From assembly GCF_021025955.1 (NCBI RefSeq), contig NZ_JAJNCL010000019.1, forward strand, positions 17,239 through 81,238: a stretch of 64,000 bases of DNA, given 5' to 3'. Position numbers and translations under genes: made by a program. This DNA comes from Rhodococcus qingshengii. GTDB lineage: Bacteria > Actinomycetota > Actinomycetes > Mycobacteriales > Mycobacteriaceae. Below, piece by piece: positions 57,794 through 64,000 of the stretch; the first letter of the stretch is position 1; every line of letters begins with the position of its first letter. The notes below the pieces were generated by a model that was not told where the DNA came from, made no database searches, and worked only from the letters and a program-made list of their open reading frames with translations.

Positions 57794-59803
57794 TTGCCAC
57801 ACCGTCGACCGAAGCCCTCGCTCGTACTCGGGGCTGTAGCCGCAGTGGCTGTCGCAAGTCCTTTTGCGGTCTACGGCTTCACGAGCACTACGTCCGATGT
57901 ACGTTCCGCGAACGAAACGACGTCAGTAGCAGTGCCGACCCAGATCGCAGAGGTGCTCCTCGCGTCGGTGCCCGACATCATCATTCCGGTCAAGGAGCTG
58001 ACCGGTCTCGATCTCCCCGACATCAACCTCGGTGATCTGAGAAACCTCAAGCTCCCGACCGAAATCCCGCTACCTCCCGGGATCACGCTGCCGACCGAGC
58101 TGTTCCCGGCACCCGCTGCTCCCGGCGGCCCGACCGAGACCGCTCCGGTTCCTTCCGAGGAAGAGCCAGGCGCTGTGGTCAAGGAAGTCACCCGCGACAC
58201 TCCGTTCAGCATGGTCGCGTTGACCTCGGACACGATCGCCTCGGCGCAGTCCAAGGTCCGCGCCCTCGCCGAAGACGGCACCTGGGGCCCGTGGTTCACC
58301 CCTGACGCCATCGACTCCGCCAGCTCGGATCAGGCCACCAACTCCGGTACCGCCACCGAACCGGTCTTCGTCGGCGCCACCAAGTCCATCCAGATCCTCA
58401 CCCCGCAGGGTGCCGCTGCCCCCGCAGCCGAGACTGTGCCGGCTCCGGCTCCGGAAGCCGCACCCCTGCCGGAAGCTGTCCCCGCGCCCGCTCCGGAAGC
58501 CGCACCCGCTGAAGCGCCTGCGCCTGCTGAAGCACCCGCAGCCACCGGCGAACTCGGGTACACCCCCGCTTCGGTGTCCAAGCCGCTTCGCCAGGTGACG
58601 ACCGCAGCAGACGCCGTCACCGCCGTACTGATCGACCCGGGTGCCAGCGAGGCAGACAGCAATCTGCAGGCCGTCGCAGCGCCGCTCGGCGGCAGCGGAC
58701 CGTCCGTCATCACCCGCGCACAGTGGGGAGCAGACGAGTCACTTCGATGCGACTCCCCCACGTACGACGACTTCACCGGTGGAGCAACTGTCCATCACAC
58801 CGCGGGCAGCAACAACTACACCAAGGAAGAATCGGCCGGCATCGTCCGCTCGATCTACGCCTACCACGCACGGACTCTCGGCTGGTGCGACGTCGGATAC
58901 AACGTCCTCGTCGACAAGTACGGTCAGACCTTCGAAGGCCGCGCAGGCGGACTCGACAAGGCAGTTCAGGGCGCGCACGCCGGCGGCTTCAACGAGAACA
59001 CCACCGGTATCGCGATGATGGGTGACTACTCCACTGTCGAGCCTTCGCAGGCGACGCTCAACGCCGTCGGCAAGTTCCTCGGTTGGAAGCTTGGCCTGGC
59101 CGGCCTCGACCCGAAGGGCCGAACGACGATGTACTCCGAGGGCACAGAGTTCACTCCGTACCCGCAGGGCGCAGCAGTGGATCTGCCGATCATCTTCGCC
59201 CACCGCGACGTCGGAAACACGGCTTGCCCTGGTGATGCCGCGTACGCACACATGAACGACATCCGGAACATCGCCGCCGCGAACATCGGGGGATCCTTGA
59301 ACCCGTCGAACCCCTCCAATCCGTCGACGCCTGCGCCCAAGCCGACCACTCCGGTCGACACGGTCACCGGTGGCACCGGATCGTCGATCCCGGATCTGGT
59401 CACTCAGATTCTGAAGATCACCGACAATTCACCGCTCGCGCAGAAGTGGATCGCCGAGGGTGGTGACCTCGGACGCCTCGGCCAGGCACTGTCCGGAATC
59501 CTGCAGGCGAAACTCGGCAACCAGGGTGCGTTGTTCCAGAACGGCGCTGTTTACACCTCCCCCAACGGCGGAGTGTTCACCGTGCTCGGCGAGATCTTCA
59601 AGTCGTGGCAGAGCTTCGGTTCCGACGCGGGTGAACTCGGATTGCCGATCTCGGACGAGTACTCGATCCCGGACGGCCTGCGCAGCGACTTCGAGAACGG
59701 TTCTCTGATCTTCAACCAGATCACCGGCATGGTCACAAAGGTCCTCAAGACCTACAACGAAACCTTTGCCCAAGAAATGGCCAACAGCGCGCCTGTCGGC
59801 TGA
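57794..59803 (+). CDS. Secreted peptidoglycan-recognition-type N-acetylmuramoyl-L-alanine amidase with LGFP region (Rv3811-like)
   Basis: Cleaves the amide bond between muramic acid and the stem peptide. The 669-residue protein has a signal peptide (about 1-30), an N-terminal domain, a long Ala/Pro/Glu-rich linker (about 205-260), a PGRP/amidase_2 domain (about 300-500) with zinc ligands His334 (TVHHTAG), a His in FAHRDVG and the Cys of NTACPG, and a C-terminal LGFP-like region after a Pro/Ser/Asn linker. The start is a TTG at 57794 with GAGGAG eight bases before it. M. tuberculosis Rv3811 lies at the matching place. Confidence 0.93.
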   Translation: MPHRRPKPSLVLGAVAAVAVASPFAVYGFTSTTSDVRSANETTSVAVPTQIAEVLLASVPDIIIPVKELTGLDLPDINLGDLRNLKLPTEIPLPPGITLPTELFPAPAAPGGPTETAPVPSEEEPGAVVKEVTRDTPFSMVALTSDTIASAQSKVRALAEDGTWGPWFTPDAIDSASSDQATNSGTATEPVFVGATKSIQILTPQGAAAPAAETVPAPAPEAAPLPEAVPAPAPEAAPAEAPAPAEAPAATGELGYTPASVSKPLRQVTTAADAVTAVLIDPGASEADSNLQAVAAPLGGSGPSVITRAQWGADESLRCDSPTYDDFTGGATVHHTAGSNNYTKEESAGIVRSIYAYHARTLGWCDVGYNVLVDKYGQTFEGRAGGLDKAVQGAHAGGFNENTTGIAMMGDYSTVEPSQATLNAVGKFLGWKLGLAGLDPKGRTTMYSEGTEFTPYPQGAAVDLPIIFAHRDVGNTACPGDAAYAHMNDIRNIAAANIGGSLNPSNPSNPSTPAPKPTTPVDTVTGGTGSSIPDLVTQILKITDNSPLAQKWIAEGGDLGRLGQALSGILQAKLGNQGALFQNGAVYTSPNGGVFTVLGEIFKSWQSFGSDAGELGLPISDEYSIPDGLRSDFENGSLIFNQITGMVTKVLKTYNETFAQEMANSAPVG

Positions 59804-59820
59804 CAGTCGAGCAGTACACA

Positions 59821-59863
59821 TCCTCGGGCGCTGGTGGGTTCTACGACCACCAGCGCTCGAGGA
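59821..59863. terminator. Bidirectional terminator between amidase and HAD genes
   Basis: A 17-bp stem with one mismatch (59821-59837 with 59847-59863) and a nine-base loop. The stop codon of the minus-strand HAD gene (59841-59843) is in the loop and its last codons are in the stem; a TTTT run follows on the plus strand. Confidence 0.88.
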
Positions 59864-60680
59864 CTTTTGCGACCCCGTTCTCCGAATTGGTGTCAGTGAC
59901 CTCATCGGCTGCGGCTTTGGCTTCGGGGTGAGCGTTCCCCATGGCCACGCCGAGGCGTGCCATCCCCAGCATCGGGATGTCGTTGGGCATGTCCCCGAAG
60001 GCAACCAGACCCGACAGGTCGAAGCCGAACCTTTCAGCGGCGGCAACCAGGCCGGACGCCTTCGTGATTCCCGGCGCCGAGAGTTCGATCAGTCCGTTCT
60101 CGGTGGAGTACGTCATGTCGGCGAGCGCACCGACGTGCGGGGCGAGCGTGTCGTACATCGCCGTGCTGGTCATGCCCGGACGACGAATCAGGAGTTTGAC
60201 GGCAGGTGCCGCAAGCACTTCGTCCTCGGACATCTCGGTGTTGTCCGGATTGAGCCAGGCGTGTTCGTAATCCGGCGAGCTGACGAACTGCGGGGTGGCG
60301 GCGTCGTGTGCGCTCTCCCCCACCCGTTCCGCGGCCAATCCCGACCCGGGGAGTGCAACCAGAGCCAGTTCGGAGAGTTCGGTGAGTGCGTCCACCGACA
60401 AGGTCGCGGCGCTGAGTACGCGGTCGGCGAAGCTGTCGTAGACAACGGCTCCGTTGGCGCAGACCGCGAGTGGCGCGTACCCCAAGCCTTCGACGACGGG
60501 CGAAATCCAACGCGGAGGGCGACCGGTTGCAAGTAGGAACGGCGTGCCGGATTCGACGACGGCATGCACGACGGCGCGGGTGCGGGCGCTGACCAACTCG
60601 TCGTGATCGATGAGGGTGCCGTCGACATCGGAGGCGACCAAGGTCGGGCGGTCAGGGCTGATACGACGGTCTGGGCTCAC
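59841..60680 (-). CDS. HAD-superfamily (Cof-type, IIB) phosphatase
   Basis: A 279-residue HAD phosphatase. The nucleophile motif VASDVDGTLIDHDEL has Asp18 and Asp20. LLATGRPPRWI near 50 is motif II, the lysine of motif III is in AVKLLIRRPGM, and FGDMPNDIPMLGMA near 230 is motif IV. The large IIB-type cap lies between motifs II and III. Such enzymes act on small phosphorylated metabolites such as sugar phosphates or flavin precursors. The GTG start at 60680 was chosen because the longer open frame upstream shares no family features and is antisense-like over the next gene. Counterpart of Rv3813c. Confidence 0.9.
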   Translation of the reverse strand: MSPDRRISPDRPTLVASDVDGTLIDHDELVSARTRAVVHAVVESGTPFLLATGRPPRWISPVVEGLGYAPLAVCANGAVVYDSFADRVLSAATLSVDALTELSELALVALPGSGLAAERVGESAHDAATPQFVSSPDYEHAWLNPDNTEMSEDEVLAAPAVKLLIRRPGMTSTAMYDTLAPHVGALADMTYSTENGLIELSAPGITKASGLVAAAERFGFDLSGLVAFGDMPNDIPMLGMARLGVAMGNAHPEAKAAADEVTDTNSENGVAKVLERWWS

Positions 60681-60715
60681 ACCGCCATTGTGCCTGTCCG
60701 GTGCGACGGTCTCGC

Positions 60716-61450
60716 TCAGCGCGCCCGCTTCGCTCGTTCCTGTGCGTCCATTGCCGTGGCTTCCTCCGGGGTCGGTGCGCCACCGCCGAGTCGGCGCGGC
60801 ACCCAGTACGCCCCGGGCTCGTGCACGAACCCGTCCTGCACGTGGCGCAGGATCGCATCCATCTCGATGCGCAGGATCTCGCTCAATACTTCGGCGGGCT
60901 CGACCGGATCGATCGGTGCGCCCACTTCCACCGAGATCGGGAAGCGATTGCGGCCCAGATTCTTCGGTCCGCCCTTGGTGACGATCCGCTGGGCGCCCCA
61001 GACGATCAGCGGAATGATCGGAACGCCGGCGTCGATGGCCATCCGAGCTGCCCCGGATTTCATTTCCTTGATCTCGAAGCTCCGGCTGATCGTCGCCTCC
61101 GGGTAGACGCCCACCAACTCGCCCCGCTTCAGGGCGTCGACTCCGGCTCGATACGCCTGCGCTCCGGCAGAGCGATCGACTTCGATGACGCCGCATCCAC
61201 GCATGAGGAAGCCGAGTACCTTGTTGTCCGCCAACTCGGCCTTGGCCATCACCCTGAGCTTGCGTTTTGCGGTGCCGACCGCCAGAGCGGCCGGGATGAA
61301 ATCGAGGTAGCTCGTGTGGTTGATCGCGATGACCGCTCCACCGGACACCGGGACGTTCTCAGTCCCGGTGCGGGTGACCTTCACACCCTGGAAACCGCTC
61401 AGACCACGCGCGACTATCTCGACGGCGGTGTAAACGGGTTCGAAGGACAT
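60716..61450 (-). CDS. PlsC-type 1-acylglycerol-3-phosphate acyltransferase (first copy)
   Basis: A 244-residue acyltransferase with the catalytic NHTSYLD (motif I, near 44-50), a middle GCGVIEVDRS segment and VGVYPEATISRSFEIKE (motif III, near 114). YPEATIS replaces the common FPEGTRS. It may acylate lysophosphatidate or an envelope glycolipid at the membrane. It is paired with a very similar gene three bases upstream on the same strand, matching the Rv3814c-Rv3816c group of M. tuberculosis. Confidence 0.9.
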   Translation of the reverse strand: MSFEPVYTAVEIVARGLSGFQGVKVTRTGTENVPVSGGAVIAINHTSYLDFIPAALAVGTAKRKLRVMAKAELADNKVLGFLMRGCGVIEVDRSAGAQAYRAGVDALKRGELVGVYPEATISRSFEIKEMKSGAARMAIDAGVPIIPLIVWGAQRIVTKGGPKNLGRNRFPISVEVGAPIDPVEPAEVLSEILRIEMDAILRHVQDGFVHEPGAYWVPRRLGGGAPTPEEATAMDAQERAKRAR

Positions 61451-61453
61451 CGG

Positions 61454-62209
61454 TCAGCCTTCGGACTTCCGCGCCTCGCGAGCCTTGGCCTTTGCCGCGG
61501 CCTCGTCGGCGTCCATCTTGTCCGCCTGCTCGAGCGTCGGGGCGCTGCCACCGAGACGGGCAGGCACCCAGTACTCACCTGCCGGGTGGTCGTAGTTCTT
61601 CTGCAGATCGAGCAGCAACTCCTGCATTGTCGAGTGCAGCTTCGCCGTCAGCTCACTCGCCGGCTCGAAAGGTGCGATCGGCTCGCCGACTGCGATGGAG
61701 ATAGGAGTGTTGGTGCGGCCCAAACGCTTCGGATAACCCTTCGTCCAGACGCGCTGAGCGCCCCAGATGACGACGGGAACGATCGGGACGCCGGCCTCGA
61801 TCGCCATCCGCGCGGCGCCGGACTTGAATTCCTTGATCTCGAAGCTCCGACTGATCGTGGCTTCGGGGTACACGCCCACCAATTCGCCACGCTTCAGGAA
61901 ATCGACGGCTGCCTTGTAGGAGTCGGCCCCGGCCCCGCGATCGACCGGGATGTGCTTGAGGGCCCGCATGATCGGTCCGGAGATCTTGTTGTCGAAGACT
62001 TCCTTCTTGGCCATGAACCGGATGTAGCGCTTCGGGGTCCGCGCCGGCAGTCCCGCATACGTGAAGTCCATGTATCCGGTGTGGTTGATCGCGATCACGG
62101 CGCCACCGGACGCCGGGATGTTCTGCTCTCCCTTGACGGAGAACTTCAGGCCCTCGAAAGCGAAGACGGTACGGGCGATGCCGATGACTGTTCTGTAAAC
62201 GGGATCCAC
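61454..62209 (-). CDS. PlsC-type 1-acylglycerol-3-phosphate acyltransferase (second copy)
   Basis: A 251-residue paralogue of the next gene, with NHTGYMDF (motif I, near 42), PVDRGAGADSYKAAVDFLKRG and VGVYPEATISRSFEIKEF (near 112). The shared middle and motif III blocks are nearly identical, which shows a tandem duplication. A Lys/Ala/Asp-rich tail follows. The GTG start at 62209 has no ribosome site but a TACGCT -10 box (62223-62218) eight bases before it, so the mRNA is probably leaderless and covers both acyltransferases. Confidence 0.9.
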   Translation of the reverse strand: MDPVYRTVIGIARTVFAFEGLKFSVKGEQNIPASGGAVIAINHTGYMDFTYAGLPARTPKRYIRFMAKKEVFDNKISGPIMRALKHIPVDRGAGADSYKAAVDFLKRGELVGVYPEATISRSFEIKEFKSGAARMAIEAGVPIVPVVIWGAQRVWTKGYPKRLGRTNTPISIAVGEPIAPFEPASELTAKLHSTMQELLLDLQKNYDHPAGEYWVPARLGGSAPTLEQADKMDADEAAAKAKAREARKSEG

Positions 62210-62217
62210 AGTTCGCT

Positions 62218-62223
62218 AGCGTA
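62218..62223 (-). promoter_or_regulatory. -10 box of the acyltransferase pair (leaderless)
   Basis: TACGCT on the minus strand ends eight bases before the GTG at 62209, the same geometry as at the glf and emb starts. Confidence 0.45.
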
Positions 62224-62302
62224 GACGGGAATCCGTGATCTGACCCGCAGCAGTTCTGGGGTGGATGTTGGTCAGAATGTCGCAAAAGGGGCGTACGAAC
62301 GA

Positions 62303-63142
62303 ATGAAGTCGGCAGGACGAGCGGCAGCGGGGGCAGTCGCACTCGCCATGACATTGGCGATAACCGCATGTGAGGACGACGGACGGACGGGAATCCTGAC
62401 CGACGAACCGTCGCCTCCGACGACGGAAACCACTACGACAACCACTCTCGCGCCCACGACGACGACTGTGCCCACAGCAGCTGTCGTGGTGCCGCCGGTT
62501 GGTGACGTGCCCGGCAATCCGGCCGCTGCGCCGGCCTTGGCGGCCTGGGCGACGGACCTGGTGTCCTTGGACGTGAACGGGCTCACGAACGCGTGCTGGA
62601 CGATGCCGCCCACCACGGTCGCCGACCGATATTCGGACGTGCCCGCCATCCTGACAGCCATCTCAGCACCAGGTATCGACGGGCAGTACGCGGTCGCGTG
62701 GAGTGGCGGCGGACTCTCCGTCGCCGCCAAGCGCTCGGAGATCGCCTCCGGATATGCGTGCCCGTTCGTCTTCCCTGCGGGGCAATCCAATTTCTACACC
62801 CCGGCTGACGCATCCCATGCAGTCGTCAGATTTCTCTCGCGCGCAACGGGACGGCCGGTCAACACCCGTGACGTCGAGACGTTCTATCCGCTGATCTGCC
62901 CAGGCAACAGCCCGTGGGATCCGGACGGCGCCGGCGCCACCGGCCAGCCGCCACTCAAGCTCGATCCGAATCAGCTGGCGGGTATCAAGTCTTTTGATGC
63001 CGACGCTGCAACAGTCACTCCGGTTCGCGGCGACTACGTCCGTGTCACCCTGCCCGTCAGCGACGGAAGCGGTAACTCACGCTCGATGCAGTTCACCCTG
63101 TCGATCGGCCCCGAGGGATATTGCCTCGGGGCCGCGACCTGA
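62303..63142 (+). CDS. Secreted lipoprotein of unknown function
   Basis: A 279-residue protein I do not recognise. The N-terminus is a lipoprotein signal peptide with lipobox AITAC (Cys23). A Thr/Pro-rich linker (about 33-65) follows, then a domain of about 210 residues with four cysteines (in NACWTM, YACPFVF, LICPGN and GYCLGA), probably two disulphides. The ATG at 62303 gives a clean signal peptide; an upstream GTG or ATG frame from 62261 does not. It is divergent from the acyltransferase pair and converges on the Ig-like gene, with ten bases between stops. Probably exposed on the outer face of the membrane. Confidence 0.75.
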   Translation: MKSAGRAAAGAVALAMTLAITACEDDGRTGILTDEPSPPTTETTTTTTLAPTTTTVPTAAVVVPPVGDVPGNPAAAPALAAWATDLVSLDVNGLTNACWTMPPTTVADRYSDVPAILTAISAPGIDGQYAVAWSGGGLSVAAKRSEIASGYACPFVFPAGQSNFYTPADASHAVVRFLSRATGRPVNTRDVETFYPLICPGNSPWDPDGAGATGQPPLKLDPNQLAGIKSFDADAATVTPVRGDYVRVTLPVSDGSGNSRSMQFTLSIGPEGYCLGAAT

Positions 63143-63152
63143 ACTGTTCCGA

Positions 63153-64000
63153 TCAGGAACCGAACGGAAGGAAATCGCTCGAGCCAGCGCTGCCTGAACC
63201 GAGGCTGCCCGTGCCACCGCCGGTTGCAGCCTTGATCTGAATTGCGTGGGCCGTCGAGGTCGAGCCCGTGAATCCGGTTGCCCCGCTGTAAATTGCCGTG
63301 ATCGAGTGCGTGCCGGTTGTCGTGAACGTGTGGTTGAGCGCCGCGATCCCGTTGACCACCGCAACAGCGTCGCCGATCGGGGTGCTCCCATCCATGAACT
63401 GCACGGTTCCACCGTTCTGCACCGAACTGACAGTCGCCGACAGGGTCACCGACTTGTTCACGACGGCATCGGCAGGCACCGTCACCGCAGTCTCCGTTGT
63501 GACATCAGAAGGCGCAGGGTCCGTTACATTCACCGTCCGCGCCTGGGCCGATGATCCGACTACACCGACTCCTCCCGAGTAGACCGCCGTGATGCTGTGC
63601 GCACCCGCAGAGGTAAACGAATGTGTTAGGCCGGCAGCGCCGGCCGTCACCGCTTCAGGACCGCCGATCGCGACGCCACCGTCGTAGAACTGCACGGTTC
63701 CGACGCCGACAGCATCATCCGACGACGTTCGGACGGTTGCCCACAAGTCAGTCGCCACACCAGTTTTGGCGTCGGTGGGGATATTGAGTTCGACTACGGA
63801 TTCCTGGTCGGCAACACTGACCTGAACTGACTTCGCACTCGCAACCGAGTTCTTGAATCCGGAGCCAGCGGTGAAGTCAGCGGTAACACTCTGGGCACCA
63901 GCAGCATCGAAGGAATGTGACAGAGTCGCAACACCCGAGGTGACTGTCACCGGCGAGCCGATCGCAGTGCCGTTCGACTTGAACTGCACAGTGCCGACAG
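63153..64000 (-). CDS. Ig-like (Big_3-type) repeat surface protein, C-terminal part
   Basis: The last 282 residues of a larger protein whose start lies beyond 64000. It consists of Ig-like repeats of about 85-95 residues with the pattern GTVQFxDG, AVxxGxAxLxHxF and HSITAxYSG; three are visible, the first incomplete. The tail is GGGTGSLGSGSAGSSDFLPFGS, with no sortase motif or membrane anchor. Such proteins are secreted and often adhesive or cell-wall associated. Repetitive Val/Thr/Ala composition fits a secreted stalk. Function unknown. Confidence 0.85.
   Translation of the reverse strand, partial: VGTVQFKSNGTAIGSPVTVTSGVATLSHSFDAAGAQSVTADFTAGSGFKNSVASAKSVQVSVADQESVVELNIPTDAKTGVATDLWATVRTSSDDAVGVGTVQFYDGGVAIGGPEAVTAGAAGLTHSFTSAGAHSITAVYSGGVGVVGSSAQARTVNVTDPAPSDVTTETAVTVPADAVVNKSVTLSATVSSVQNGGTVQFMDGSTPIGDAVAVVNGIAALNHTFTTTGTHSITAIYSGATGFTGSTSTAHAIQIKAATGGGTGSLGSGSAGSSDFLPFGS

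Overview
The window comes from a mycolic-acid-containing actinobacterium, most likely Rhodococcus. Nocardia or Gordonia cannot be excluded from sequence reading alone. It carries most of the cell-wall core biosynthesis locus of the mycolata: dTDP-rhamnose genes, decaprenylphosphoryl-arabinose genes, arabinosyl- and galactofuranosyltransferases, the fadD32-pks13-accD4 mycolate condensation operon and two antigen-85-type mycolyltransferases. GC-rich codon use, many GTG starts and several leaderless-looking genes (a TAnnnT -10 box about 7-9 nt before the start codon) fit this group. No tRNA, rRNA, CRISPR array or insertion sequence was seen.

Region 1 (1-9572): a partial DegT-type sugar aminotransferase divergent from an LpxA-like acyltransferase, a flippase-like membrane protein, rmlB divergent from rmlA-rmlC, an HtrA-type protease, an ATP-grasp ligase, an HSL-type esterase, a PIN-like protein and a GtrA protein. 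Region 2 (9726-25941): dprE1-dprE2-aftA, which ends at a strong terminator; then a block not found at this place in M. tuberculosis (TetR regulator, membrane-anchored ANTAR protein, MspA-type porin, polytopic GT-C-like protein, methionine aminopeptidase, small XRE regulator); then two tandem emb arabinosyltransferase genes separated by a terminator and a second promoter. Region 3 (25938-27867): an EamA exporter and a LysR regulator share a perfect palindrome.

Region 4 (27870-42423), on the minus strand: accD4, pks13, fadD32, a flavin/F420-type oxidoreductase, a cutinase-like Rv3802c homologue, a DUF732 lipoprotein and two mycolyltransferases, one with LGFP repeats. Region 5 (42753-49190): a tightly overlapping operon glf-glfT2-PAP2 phosphatase-ubiA-aftB. 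Region 6 (49260-55795): a catabolic-looking insert (metallo-hydrolase, acyl-CoA dehydrogenase, thiolase, amino acid permease, PucR regulator) where M. tuberculosis has erp. Region 7 (55900-64000): SpoIID-like protein and PGRP amidase, divergent over a repeat-bearing, probably structured leader; a HAD hydrolase; two tandem PlsC-type acyltransferases; a lipoprotein; and the 3' part of an Ig-like repeat protein.

Together the genes make most of the arabinogalactan and attach mycolates. UbiA, the PAP2 protein and DprE1/DprE2 supply decaprenylphosphoryl-arabinose to AftA, the Emb proteins and AftB. Glf feeds GlfT2, and RmlABC make linker rhamnose donor. FadD32, Pks13 and AccD4 make mycolate, which the antigen-85 enzymes transfer. 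Missing from the window are rmlD, wbbL, glfT1, prsA and a third emb gene.
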